From Bacillota bacterium (GTDB lineage: Bacteria > Bacillota > UBA4882 > UBA8346), in NCBI GenBank assembly GCA_023426245.1, contig JAFABB010000057.1:39863-103862 (forward strand): a stretch of DNA of 64,000 bases, written 5' to 3'. The notes beneath the pieces are model-generated. The model made no database searches. It was not told the DNA's origin and saw only the letters and a list, made by a program, of their open reading frames with translations. Each line of letters opens with the position of its first letter. Positions within the stretch are counted from its first letter, which is position 1. Below are positions 37,553-46,329 of this stretch, in pieces. Both the position numbers and the translations under genes were made by a program.

Positions 37553-38049
37553 TCTAGTTTTATGCCAGTATTTTGGATTCGGGTCCCAAACCTTCCCCAT
37601 ACCATAATATCACCTTTTTTCCATAAAAGTGTGTCGATTTAGTCCCGATAACTCTAGATGGCTAGAAATCAACAAAAAATTTTTAAAAGAGCAGCTAGAA
37701 TTTAAAAAATCGTTTGTAACTAAATGGTCCCCCACCTCGGCACGCCGGGGCAATCGAAAGGATGAAAATAGGGTATTTTTTCTCGGGCAGGGCACAGAGG
37801 TTTTTTCAACAATGTTTTTCGCCTTTTCTCGGCGTCTGCGTCACTTATAGTGCCGACGCCTTGACGGGAGATTTAATCTTTTAGACTTCGAAGTATTTTC
37901 CAAGCAGGGGCGGTATCCACTTCACACTTGGAATTTCTAAAACCATGGGGCGCAATGCGGGGATATGTTGGCATAAAAAATGTAAAAAAAGATAGTACGT
38001 GTTCCGGGTTCTTTGCGGTAGAAAATTTCTCTTTGTCTATGCCAATCTT

Positions 38050-38296
38050 CACTCCGGCAGTGTGAATTCTCAAATCCATTTTGCAAACCGACACTCCGAT
38101 TGTGTCGGTCTACACTCCGACTGTGCGGATTCTCAAATCCATTTTGTAAATCCACACTCTTGTTGTGTCGGTCTGCACTCCCATTGTGCAGATTCTCAAA
38201 TCCATTCTGTAAATCCACACTCTCGTTGTGTCGGTCTACACTCGGCTGTGCAGATTTCCTCTATCGTTTTGCAAACCGACACTCCCGTTGTAGCTT
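38050..38296. repeat. 63-bp tandem repeat array
   Basis: The segment ATTCTCAAATCC recurs at 38066, 38129 and 38192, with a degenerate copy near 38254, so the period is 63 bp. Each 63-bp unit splits into three ~21-bp parts: ACACTCCGATTGTGTCGGTCT-type, ACACTCCGACTGTGCGGATT-type and CAAATCCATTTTGTAAATCC. Because 63 is divisible by three and units lack stops, several frames stay open on both strands; these are unlikely to be genes. Confidence 0.85.
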
Positions 38297-38326
38297 TTAT
38301 ATTAAGCGTAATTGCAGCGCAATTTT

Positions 38327-38989
38327 TTATTCTTTTTCATTGTCCCCTTCATCATACTTCTCATATACCCCTTTCGATTCTACCTTCTTTATAGCCTCAA
38401 TCCTCGTCCTGGCCTTCAATTTATGCAAAATTTGTTTGACTTGAGTTCTGAGGGTATTGTGGGTTTTAAAAGTTTTGGTTTCGATTTGGTTGAGAGTGTG
38501 CCCCTCTTCGAGCAGATCGAAAACTTCCCTTTCGGCCGGAGTCAGCTCTTTTAACTGTTCTTCCCTTTTCAACCTGGCATAATCCTTCAATAATACATCC
38601 ATCGGCGAGCTTTCCCGAATTGCCCGCCTGATGATAGTCGGAATATCAAGATAGTTATCCTTGGTAACATATTCAACCGCCCCGGCGGCAAAAGAATCCG
38701 TAATCAATTCTTCCTCTTCCAGAGAGGTCAGCATAATGATTTTCAAGTGAGTCTGCTCTAAAATTTCCAAAGCAGCGGTAATACCGTCACGTTTGTTTTC
38801 AGTAAGATTGATATCCATCAATACAATATCAGCAGGAATGTTGAGGGCAAACTCCAAAGCCTCTTCCTTGCAACCGGCTATTCCAACAATCTCAAAATCC
38901 GGACATTCACGCAAGAAATCCGCCATAATCTTTTGCCAGGACGGATCATCCTCAACCAAAATTATTTTAATCTTTCCGGCTTCGTTCAT
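38327..38989 (-). CDS. LuxR/NarL-type response regulator
   Basis: This 220-residue protein has an N-terminal receiver domain (phosphoacceptor Asp59 in LMDIN, acidic pair DD near 14-15, Lys110 in VTKDN) and a C-terminal LuxR-type helix-turn-helix (~150-205, LTPAEREVFDLLEEGHTLNQ). ATG 38989 behind GAGG is preferred over an upstream in-frame start at 39025. It follows its histidine kinase by 19 nt, forming a two-component system. The helix-turn-helix is somewhat unusual in sequence (KTFKTHNTLRTQVKQIL), and the target genes are unknown. The 63-bp array lies just past its stop. Confidence 0.9.
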   Translation of the reverse strand: MNEAGKIKIILVEDDPSWQKIMADFLRECPDFEIVGIAGCKEEALEFALNIPADIVLMDINLTENKRDGITAALEILEQTHLKIIMLTSLEEEELITDSFAAGAVEYVTKDNYLDIPTIIRRAIRESSPMDVLLKDYARLKREEQLKELTPAEREVFDLLEEGHTLNQIETKTFKTHNTLRTQVKQILHKLKARTRIEAIKKVESKGVYEKYDEGDNEKE

Positions 38990-39008
38990 TGGCAACCTCG
39001 CAAAAAAA

Positions 39009-40367
39009 TTATTTGGCCCGGCCAAACCGCACCAAGGGAAAAGTAAGCAAAACCGTAGTCCCTGAATTCTCAGCGCTTTCGATCTCTAAAGTACCGCCAT
39101 GTTTTTGGAGGACATTGTAACAATAGGTCAAGCCAAGACCAAAGTTTTGATGGCGGGATTTGGTTGTAAAAAAGGGTTCCAAAACATGGGGTAAATTTTC
39201 TTTCTCAATACCTGCGCCATCATCGCGAATGACTAGCGCGACAGCCCGTTTTTCTTCGAATACTCCTATATAAAGCGTCCCATCCATCTTCATTGCATCA
39301 ATGGCATTTTTGATGATATTGATCAATACCTCCTGCAAATGAAAACCATCGGCAGGAATCTGGATGCCGGGAGGGATTTCGTTAATGACCCGGATGTTTT
39401 TTTCCCTAAGAGACAGTATAAGGATTTGTAAGGCTTTGGCAGCTACCTCTGCCGGGTTGATTGACTGTTTGGTAATGACAATCTCCTCAACCTGGCTTTG
39501 AATTTTTTTTACCATCAGCGATAAATAATCCAGTGAATCCTGGACAAATTGGGTATTCTCGTGAATACCGGCGATATTGGGTTCGCGTTTCTGGGCTGCT
39601 TTTTTAATGTTTTCCATACAAACCGCCATCTTGGTGAGTTCGTTCTTCATCGCATGATTTAGAATCAAGGTCCCTGAAGTCACCGAACGAATAGTCCCCG
39701 CCAATTGATTTCGTTCCAGTTTGACCCGGACTCCCATAATTCCATAGCGGACGCTGAGAAAGAAAAAAAGGATGAAAGCGGAAATAACCGCAGTGATATT
39801 AAACTTCCAAATATCATGGTAAGGGAGATTGAGGATATTATAAATCTCAATCACCAGGGTGGCGGGTATAAATAAAATGCAAGTCAATAACTTATGTTTC
39901 CTTTGGCGCCCGATTTTTTCCCGGAAATAGGCCAGGATAACCAAATAATTGGCAACCATGATATAGGGGATCGCCCAAATGTATAAATGAAAAAGGGAAT
40001 GCGATGCAAGGTAAAAAGGGGTTCCCGCAATCATTATCAAAACCGGGATGAATAGTAGTGAACCCGTCAATTTATAATGAAGTGTATTTTTGAGCCGCCC
40101 GGAATAAGTAATGCCGAACATCAGCGTTGCATAAGGAGTTACATATAAGGCAAACATGAAAAGGCAGTCGATGGTGAGGGGTGAAACTGTTTTTGAAATT
40201 GTCTCCGAAAGCAGAAAACTCACGAAGACCACCAAAACGCCCAGACCCGGGGCTAAAGCCATTATCCCCAACCATAGATTGGAACGGGATTTGGGATTGG
40301 AAATGATCGTTAAGATTCCAATGGAACACAAAGCCAAAACAATAAAGATCAAAGCTGTCATTTTCAT
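39009..40367 (-). CDS. Membrane sensor histidine kinase
   Basis: The 452-residue kinase has six or seven membrane helices over residues 1-212, without a large extracellular domain, then a dimerisation/phosphoacceptor helix with His238 (LNHAMKNEL) and a GHKL ATPase domain: N box IIKNAIDAM, G1 DDGAGIE, F box EPFFTTK, G2 GLGLTYC. The membrane part resembles the 7TM-type sensor regions that read membrane or intramembrane signals. GGAGA lies 9 nt before the ATG. It is paired with the LuxR-type regulator downstream. The signal is unknown. Confidence 0.9.
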   Translation of the reverse strand: MKMTALIFIVLALCSIGILTIISNPKSRSNLWLGIMALAPGLGVLVVFVSFLLSETISKTVSPLTIDCLFMFALYVTPYATLMFGITYSGRLKNTLHYKLTGSLLFIPVLIMIAGTPFYLASHSLFHLYIWAIPYIMVANYLVILAYFREKIGRQRKHKLLTCILFIPATLVIEIYNILNLPYHDIWKFNITAVISAFILFFFLSVRYGIMGVRVKLERNQLAGTIRSVTSGTLILNHAMKNELTKMAVCMENIKKAAQKREPNIAGIHENTQFVQDSLDYLSLMVKKIQSQVEEIVITKQSINPAEVAAKALQILILSLREKNIRVINEIPPGIQIPADGFHLQEVLINIIKNAIDAMKMDGTLYIGVFEEKRAVALVIRDDGAGIEKENLPHVLEPFFTTKSRHQNFGLGLTYCYNVLQKHGGTLEIESAENSGTTVLLTFPLVRFGRAK

Positions 40368-40504
40368 AAAGCATGATCTCCAATTACTATGAATTCGTTG
40401 CTTTTTCCTATTACAAATTATATCAGACTTCGGAAAGAGTTCCTAGCATATGCCCGGGGGTCAATACCACAGACTCGCTTCCATAAAATGGGACGTGGAT
40501 CAAG

Positions 40505-40752
40505 TTGCCTATTTGACCTAACTCGCGCCTTTCTTAAAAGGCGAGCTCTTCCTCAAAAATGTTTTTCCGGTAGATAGTCAGGGGAAGAGTAACCGCGAAC
40601 TATTTGAGTTCGATGACCATGACCTCCAAAAGCATTTTGACTACGGAGGCTGCACGCCTTCGAAGGCGTGGGGTTACTCTCCCAATGAACACGCCTCTTT
40701 GAATTTACATCGTTGGGGGAGAGCTCGCTTCTTGAAGGCGGGAGAGAGGTCA
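40505..40752 (-). repeat. MITE-like repeat element, copy B
   Basis: Inverted copy of 34192-34435. Shared landmarks in the common orientation include GCGAGCTCTCCCCCAACG, GTAGTCAAAATGCTT, CATCGAACTCAAAT, CGGTTACTCTTCCCCT, TCTACCGGAA and the outer end GCGCGAGTTAGGTCAAATAG. A frame of 66 codons inside it is not credible. The remaining 40368-40945 sequence holds only a possible promoter -10 (TATACT, 40874-40879) for the next operon. Confidence 0.75.
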
Positions 40753-40945
40753 AAGATCAACATTCCGGTTTGCTTTTTAATGTTTTTTCAGAATATGTAT
40801 CCGTAATTGATGACATTCTCCCCGATGGTGCGGGTGATAAAAGATAACCCTGCCCGGATTAAAAAGTAAGGACTATACTGCAGTTAGAACTTGATTAAAT
40901 GGAATTGGATTTTAGGATGCAAAACAAAGGAAGTGAAAATATTCA

Positions 40946-41944
40946 ATGCAACAACGGAATGTAAAAATTTTAGGAACCGGTGAATATTTACCCAAGCAAC
41001 AAATCACCTCAGCAGAACTCGACCGGCGTTTGGGCCTGCCTTCCGGTTGGAGCGAAAACGCCTCCGGAGTCGGAGTGCGACATTTTGTTACCGATGAAAC
41101 CGCTTCTTTGATGGGCGCTTTAGCCGCACAGCAAGCCATGGAACAAGCGGGTGTTGGATTAAATGATATTGACTGTCTCATTTCCGCCAGCGGAGTTATG
41201 GAACAAGCCATTCCCTGTACGGCGGCATTGATCTTAGAGCATTTGGGTGGAGCCGATTTAAACATTCCCGCTTATGATATTAACTCCACCTGCCTAAGTT
41301 TCTTGACTGCTTTGGATACTCTGTCCTATCTTGTCGATGCGGAACGCTACCGCCATATCCTCATCGTATCCTCCGAAGTGGCATCGGTCGGCCTAAATTG
41401 GCACAACCGGGAAACTTGTGTGTTATTCGGGGATGGAGCGGCGGCGGCAGTAATTGGTAGAACCAAACCCGGTGAATCCAGTTCGATCATCGAATCCCGT
41501 ATGGAGACTTACAGCTCGGGCGCCCACTTCTGTGAGATTCGCGGTGGGGGAACCGGGCTCCATCCTCGCCATTATTCAGATAGGACCGAAGAAGAATTTT
41601 TATTTAAAATGGATGGAAGGGCAGTCTTTAAAAAAAGCGCCGAATTAATGCCAGGTTTCATGCAGCGCTTACTTCAATCCGCGCAACTTTCCCTCGATAG
41701 GATTCATTTAGTGATTCCGCATCAAGCAAGCGGCTCGGCTATGGATTTAATCCGCAGGAGACTTCATATCGAACCGGACCGTTTTATGACTATCATCAAA
41801 AATCACGGCAATACCATCGCGGCTTCCCTGCCCATGGCCATTCATGCTGCCATTAAAGACGGGCGCATCAACCGGGGAGAGCGGATCATGCTTCTTGGAA
41901 CTTCAGCCGGGCTCTCATTGGGAGGAATGGTCCTTGTCTACTAA
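40946..41944 (+). CDS. 3-oxoacyl-ACP synthase III-like enzyme (FabH/OleA-like)
   Basis: The 332-residue thiolase-fold enzyme has the KAS III triad: Cys116 (INSTCLSFL), His259 (IPHQASG) and Asn289 (KNHGNT). FabH makes the first fatty-acid condensation; OleA relatives join two acyl chains head to head. The sequence is distant from housekeeping FabH, and being the first gene of a five-gene operon with no ACP or other fab genes argues for a specialised condensation. GGAAGTG precedes the ATG. The next gene overlaps its end by 11 nt. Confidence 0.88.
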   Translation: MQQRNVKILGTGEYLPKQQITSAELDRRLGLPSGWSENASGVGVRHFVTDETASLMGALAAQQAMEQAGVGLNDIDCLISASGVMEQAIPCTAALILEHLGGADLNIPAYDINSTCLSFLTALDTLSYLVDAERYRHILIVSSEVASVGLNWHNRETCVLFGDGAAAAVIGRTKPGESSSIIESRMETYSSGAHFCEIRGGGTGLHPRHYSDRTEEEFLFKMDGRAVFKKSAELMPGFMQRLLQSAQLSLDRIHLVIPHQASGSAMDLIRRRLHIEPDRFMTIIKNHGNTIAASLPMAIHAAIKDGRINRGERIMLLGTSAGLSLGGMVLVY

Positions 41945-43121
41945 ATCCCAAGAAAGACAAAAAATCCTGTTAACCGGTGGTAGAGCCCCGGTAACTCTAG
42001 AACTGGCCCGCCTCTTTCACCGGTCCGGGTATGAAGTTTATATCGCTGAAAGTTTTACGAACAACCTTTGCCGGTTTTCTGCCAAAGTTAAACGTAGCTT
42101 CACGGTTCCCCGTCCCAACCAAAACCCTGAGGCTTATCGGAATTCATTGATCAAAATTATGAACTCCGCGGAAATCGATTGGCTAATCCCAACTTGTGAA
42201 GAAATATTTTGGATTGCCCGGTGGAAGCCGGAAATCGAAGCCTTATGCCCCGGTAAGATTTATTGTACTGATTTTGATGCCTTAATCCGCTTCCATAACA
42301 AATATACCTTTATCCAACGGGTCCAAGCCCATGGTTTCAAAGTTCCTAAAACCTTTCTGGCGAGTTCAATGGAAGAACTTTTTCAGTATCACCGGGAACT
42401 CGATGCTCCATCTGTAATTAAACCGGTATTCTCCAGGTTTGGAACTCAGGTAAAATTATTACCGGATCATAGGGAACATGCTCCTGTTGGAGTTGAGATT
42501 TCCCCTAAAAGACAATGGGTTTTACAACAACGGATTTTTGGGACGGAGTATTGTACTTACAGCATCATCCATCAGGGAACAATAAAGGCTCATACTACTT
42601 ACAGGATGAGCTTTAATCTAAACGGCGGGGCCAGTATCAGCTTTGAAGCTGTTAATCACCAGGGGGCGATGGACTTTGTCCGCTTTTTTTCCAGCGCGGA
42701 GCATTTTTCCGGTCAGATTGCCTTTGATATCATCGAGGATTCCCATGGCGACCTTTATCCCATCGAATGTAATCCCAGAGCTACCAGCGGAGTGCACTTA
42801 TTGGCCGGGAATCCCTTATTTGCAAAGGCTTTTTTCGGATCAACGAAATCACCAATCATTCCCCAACCCGGTACCAAACGGATGTTATTCTTCCCCATGC
42901 TCTATTCGGGGATTCATTCACTATCCGACCCCAATACCCGGAAATGTTGGTGGGAAACCTTTCACTCATCAAAAGATGTCATCTGGGATCATCGTGACCC
43001 AATCCCTTTTTTTCACCAACTTACGATTCCGGTCAGTCTTTGGCGGATCAGTCGAAAAAATAAACTATCCTCTTTGGCAGAAGCTTCAACCTTCGATATA
43101 GAATGGAATGGTGAACCATGA
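41934..43121 (+). CDS. ATP-grasp enzyme
   Basis: This 395-residue protein starts with a Rossmann-like pre-ATP domain (KILLTGGRAPVTLELARLFH), then an ATP-grasp fold with APSVIKPVFSRFGTQVKLL as the nucleotide loop and YPIECNPRATSGVHLLAGNP carrying the Mg-binding Glu/Asn. ATP-grasp enzymes join carboxylates to amines, thiols or other nucleophiles through acyl phosphates. GGGAGG lies 9 nt before TTG 41934, inside the end of the KAS III gene, and the stop overlaps the next start as ATGA, so translation is coupled. The substrate is unknown. Confidence 0.88.
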   Translation: MSTKSQERQKILLTGGRAPVTLELARLFHRSGYEVYIAESFTNNLCRFSAKVKRSFTVPRPNQNPEAYRNSLIKIMNSAEIDWLIPTCEEIFWIARWKPEIEALCPGKIYCTDFDALIRFHNKYTFIQRVQAHGFKVPKTFLASSMEELFQYHRELDAPSVIKPVFSRFGTQVKLLPDHREHAPVGVEISPKRQWVLQQRIFGTEYCTYSIIHQGTIKAHTTYRMSFNLNGGASISFEAVNHQGAMDFVRFFSSAEHFSGQIAFDIIEDSHGDLYPIECNPRATSGVHLLAGNPLFAKAFFGSTKSPIIPQPGTKRMLFFPMLYSGIHSLSDPNTRKCWWETFHSSKDVIWDHRDPIPFFHQLTIPVSLWRISRKNKLSSLAEASTFDIEWNGEP

Positions 43122-44107
43122 AAGCACTCATTACCGGTGGAACCGGATTCCTTGGCCGTCATTTGGCAAACCGCCTGCAACAGCTCGGTTATGAGGTCAC
43201 AGTCCTTGGCCGCAATGAAACCATAGGAATGGATTTGGCTCAAAAAGGCTTTCGATTCATCCGGGCTGATTTGCGGGACTCCTGTCAAATCAACCAGGCT
43301 ATCGCAGGTATGGATTACGTCTTTCATTGTGGAGCGCTCTCAACGCCCTGGGGTCGCTTCCCGGATTTTTTCGCCATCAATGTCAAAGGGACTGAAAATG
43401 TAATCAACGGTTGCCTGGTTCACGGAGTAAGGCGGATGATTCATATCTCCTCGCCCTCTATCTATTTTGAATACCGGCATAAATTCAATGTGACGGAATC
43501 CCATCCATTGCCTAGCCGGATGGTAAATAATTATGCCAAAACAAAATATTTGGCGGAAGAACGTATTGATGCCGCATTCTCCGCCGGGCTGCCGGTCATC
43601 ACCCTAAGGCCCCGGGCCCTCTTCGGCCCAGGAGATACAACCATCTTTCCCCGTTTAATCATGGCCAATCAAAAGTTGGGAATCCCCATGATTGACAATG
43701 GTGAGGTGCTGATGGACTTAACCTATGTCGAAAACGCAGTTGAGGCAATCGTTTTAGCGATTGATTCCCCTCCGGCCACCTTGGGTAAAAAGTATAACAT
43801 CAGTAACGGCACTCCGGTTCCCTTCAAGAGCCTACTGGAAGAACTATTTTCAAAGCTGGGACTGACCTTGCGGACAAGGAACATTTCTTTTTCTTCCGCC
43901 TATCTTGGGGCATACTTTTTGGAAACGTTCTATAGAACCTTTTTGCTCAAGAAAGAACCTCCGTTTACTTGTTACTCTGTGGGTACTCTTTCCAAAACGA
44001 TAACCTTGGACATTTCGGCAGCTAAAAGGGAACTGGGATATAATCCCAGGATTGGTATAGAGGAAGGGTTAGAATTATTTGTAAATGGGTGGAAGGAAAA
44101 ACCATGA
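43118..44107 (+). CDS. NAD(P)-dependent reductase, OleD/3-beta-HSD-like SDR
   Basis: This 329-residue extended SDR has the GGTGFLG dinucleotide motif (residues 7-13), SSPS (112-115) and YAKTK (catalytic Tyr139, Lys143). The wording FHCGALSTPWGRFPDFFAIN and LRPRALFGPGD resembles OleD, which reduces the 2-alkyl-3-ketoacid made by OleA, and 3-beta-hydroxysteroid dehydrogenases. It overlaps the ATP-grasp gene by 4 nt and the hydrolase gene by 4 nt. A role in reducing a beta-keto product of the KAS III enzyme is a reasonable inference. Confidence 0.88.
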   Translation: MKALITGGTGFLGRHLANRLQQLGYEVTVLGRNETIGMDLAQKGFRFIRADLRDSCQINQAIAGMDYVFHCGALSTPWGRFPDFFAINVKGTENVINGCLVHGVRRMIHISSPSIYFEYRHKFNVTESHPLPSRMVNNYAKTKYLAEERIDAAFSAGLPVITLRPRALFGPGDTTIFPRLIMANQKLGIPMIDNGEVLMDLTYVENAVEAIVLAIDSPPATLGKKYNISNGTPVPFKSLLEELFSKLGLTLRTRNISFSSAYLGAYFLETFYRTFLLKKEPPFTCYSVGTLSKTITLDISAAKRELGYNPRIGIEEGLELFVNGWKEKP

Positions 44108-44925
44108 CAACTATCACGCTTAACCTGCTTCAAGCGGGATATTGCACACAGTATGAAAAGTTGGCCATCACGGGAGGAGCATTTCGGAAAATCAAATTTC
44201 CCGCCATTTTTGGACTCATTCATCACTCCCAATTGGGCTATATCTTGTTTGACACCGGTTATTCGGAACGCTTTTACCGGCTTACAAATACTTTTCCAAA
44301 CCGAGTTTATGCAAAACTGACTCCGGTAAGGATCGAGCCGGACCAAAGTGCAGTGGCTCAACTCCATCGACTGGGAATTGCTGCTTCGGAAATTAAACAG
44401 ATTATCATTTCTCATTTTCATCCCGATCATATCGGTGGGCTACGGGACTTCCCACAAGCACAATTCATCTATAAACACTCAGCCTATCAGAGCTTGATTC
44501 GAAAAAAAAGAATGGCCGCGCTCGCTAGCGGCTTCCTCCCCGGCCTCCTCCCGGAGAATTTTGAAACGCGTTCCCGGGATATTGAAAATGACTCTGTCAT
44601 ATCACTGCCGGAGCAATATGCCCCTTTTTGTCGCGCTTATGATATTCTTGGTGACGGCTCTTTGTTGCTTGTGGATTTACCTGGCCATGCCCAGGGGCAA
44701 CTGGGTTTATTTCTTTCAACCAACCGGGGAAGATTTTTTCTGATATCTGATGCTTGCTGGCTCAAACAATCCTATCAAACATCCACTCCTCCAAAGGGTT
44801 TGGCCCGGTTGGCAACTCATCATTGGGGAGATTACTTGAGCACATTAAAGAAAATAAACCGCTTGCACCAACGCTACCCGGAAATAACGATCATTCCAAG
44901 TCATCAAAATATTGTTTCGCTTTAA
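44104..44925 (+). CDS. Metallo-beta-lactamase-fold hydrolase
   Basis: This 273-residue protein has the dinuclear metal motif SHFHPDH (His104, His106, Asp108, His109), later VDLPGHAQG, and a C-terminal PSHQN His. AHL-lactonase-like and thioesterase-like members share this build. GGAAGG lies 7 nt before ATG 44104, which overlaps the reductase stop as ATGA. In the operon it may open a lactone or release an acyl chain; this is inference. Confidence 0.88.
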   Translation: MTTITLNLLQAGYCTQYEKLAITGGAFRKIKFPAIFGLIHHSQLGYILFDTGYSERFYRLTNTFPNRVYAKLTPVRIEPDQSAVAQLHRLGIAASEIKQIIISHFHPDHIGGLRDFPQAQFIYKHSAYQSLIRKKRMAALASGFLPGLLPENFETRSRDIENDSVISLPEQYAPFCRAYDILGDGSLLLVDLPGHAQGQLGLFLSTNRGRFFLISDACWLKQSYQTSTPPKGLARLATHHWGDYLSTLKKINRLHQRYPEITIIPSHQNIVSL

Positions 44926-44953
44926 TTTTATAGGAAGGTAAGTGATTTAACCA

Positions 44954-46300
44954 ATGAAAATGATTGATAAACCCATCATACTTGCTCGTTATCTCCAAAC
45001 CAAATATCGTCCTCCCTTCCAAACCCGGCATGCGCTGGAAGTTTGGCAAGAAGGCCAGGTTCAACTTCATCTTCAAAAAATTCTGTCCTTATCCCCTTTT
45101 TACCGGCAATATTACCAAGGGTTAAAGCTTGATGAATGGCGCAATTTCCCGCTGATTGAAAAAAATATCATGATGGAAAACTTCGACTCTCTCAATACAG
45201 TTGGCATTCGCAGCGATGATGCCTTTAAGACTGCTTTTATGTCGGAGGGAAGCCGGGATTTCTCCCCCCAGATCCATGGAATTTCAGTTGGATTATCTTC
45301 GGGCACTTCCGGGAATCGCGGACTGTTTTTGGTTAGCCGAAAGGAACGCTTGAAATGGGCCGGGACAATCTTAGCCAAAGTTTTACCGGCTCCGTTATGG
45401 GCCGGCCAGAAAGTTGCCTTCTTTTTCCGGGCCAATAATAACCTTTATCAGACTGTCAACTCCCGATTGGTACAGTTCCGGTTCTACGATTTACTGGAAC
45501 CGATGCCGCTTCAAATCCAACGTCTTAATGAGTTTCAACCGTCCATCTTGGCAGCCCCGCCTTCAGTACTGCGAATTCTAGCCTCGGCGGTAAAAGCCAA
45601 CGAACTGAAAATTAAACCTATGAAAGTGATTTCTATGGCCGAAGTTCTGGAACCCTTTGATCAATCCTTTATCAGTGAGCAATTTCACCAGACCATCCAT
45701 CAGATATACCAGTGCACCGAGGGTTTTTTGGGTGTCACCTGTTCTCATGGGACTCTTCACCTCAATGAAGATTTGGTTGTGATTCAAAAGGAATATATTG
45801 ATAACCAAAGTCGCAGATTTATTCCGGTGATTACCGACTTTCACCGCACAACGCAGCCAATAATCCGTTATCGCTTAAATGACATTTTAGTCGAAAAAAA
45901 CACTCCCTGCCCTTGTGGTTCGGTCTTTACCGCTTTGGAAAAAATCGAAGGTCGCTGTGATGATATCTTTTACCTTCATTCAAGTTCCGAAACGAAGATG
46001 ATACCCATCTTTCCCGACTTTTTACGGAGAGCGGTATTACAATCGTCAACCGAAATCACCGAGTACCGGGTTATTCAACGCCATCCGAATTTAATTGAGA
46101 TTTTACTCAAAGTTCCGAATCAGGTCCGCCCTATGGTCCAGCTTGAGCTCAATAAAACTTTGAACCGATTATTTGCCAATCTTGGATGCGTTTCTCCCCA
46201 AATTATCCATGCTCCCTTGTCGGAACAAAGGGATTTTCATAAAAAGCAACGCCGCATTGAAAGGAATTTTAGCCTTGAAGACGATAAAGCCGGTATATAA
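44954..46300 (+). CDS. Adenylate-forming enzyme, coenzyme F390 synthetase/PaaK-like
   Basis: The 448-residue protein has the AMP-binding P-loop SSGTSGNRG (115-123), the YQCTEG adenine segment and PIIRYRLNDIL followed by PCPCG, typical of PaaK/F390 synthetase relatives; a hypothetical adenylate-forming subfamily of this type is known. It activates a carboxylic acid as acyl-AMP, then may pass it to CoA or another acceptor. It is the last gene of the KAS III operon, 28 nt after the hydrolase gene, and may prime the pathway or perform the OleC-like step. Confidence 0.85.
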   Translation: MKMIDKPIILARYLQTKYRPPFQTRHALEVWQEGQVQLHLQKILSLSPFYRQYYQGLKLDEWRNFPLIEKNIMMENFDSLNTVGIRSDDAFKTAFMSEGSRDFSPQIHGISVGLSSGTSGNRGLFLVSRKERLKWAGTILAKVLPAPLWAGQKVAFFFRANNNLYQTVNSRLVQFRFYDLLEPMPLQIQRLNEFQPSILAAPPSVLRILASAVKANELKIKPMKVISMAEVLEPFDQSFISEQFHQTIHQIYQCTEGFLGVTCSHGTLHLNEDLVVIQKEYIDNQSRRFIPVITDFHRTTQPIIRYRLNDILVEKNTPCPCGSVFTALEKIEGRCDDIFYLHSSSETKMIPIFPDFLRRAVLQSSTEITEYRVIQRHPNLIEILLKVPNQVRPMVQLELNKTLNRLFANLGCVSPQIIHAPLSEQRDFHKKQRRIERNFSLEDDKAGI

Positions 46301-46329
46301 GCAATTCGCCTTTTTGCAGGTTTTCAATT

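Noticed and set aside
38050..38296. CRISPR array
   Set aside because: The repeat period is 63 bp with all parts repeating; there are no unique spacers between constant repeats and no cas genes in the window.
37937..38444. Repeat-containing protein frames on both strands (21-residue repeats)
   Set aside because: Open frames follow from a stop-free 63-bp unit; no ribosome site, and several frames on both strands are equally open.
34192..40752. Composite transposon bounded by inverted repeats
   Set aside because: No transposase or recombinase gene lies between or beside the two copies, and they are only ~80% alike, so movement as one unit is not supported.
40553..40753. 66-codon minus-strand frame
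   Set aside because: It lies wholly inside the structured repeat element and has no ribosome site; the other copy of the element does not keep the frame.
42643..43101. 152-codon plus-strand frame inside the ATP-grasp gene
   Set aside because: Out of frame with the conserved ATP-grasp sequence; no ribosome site.
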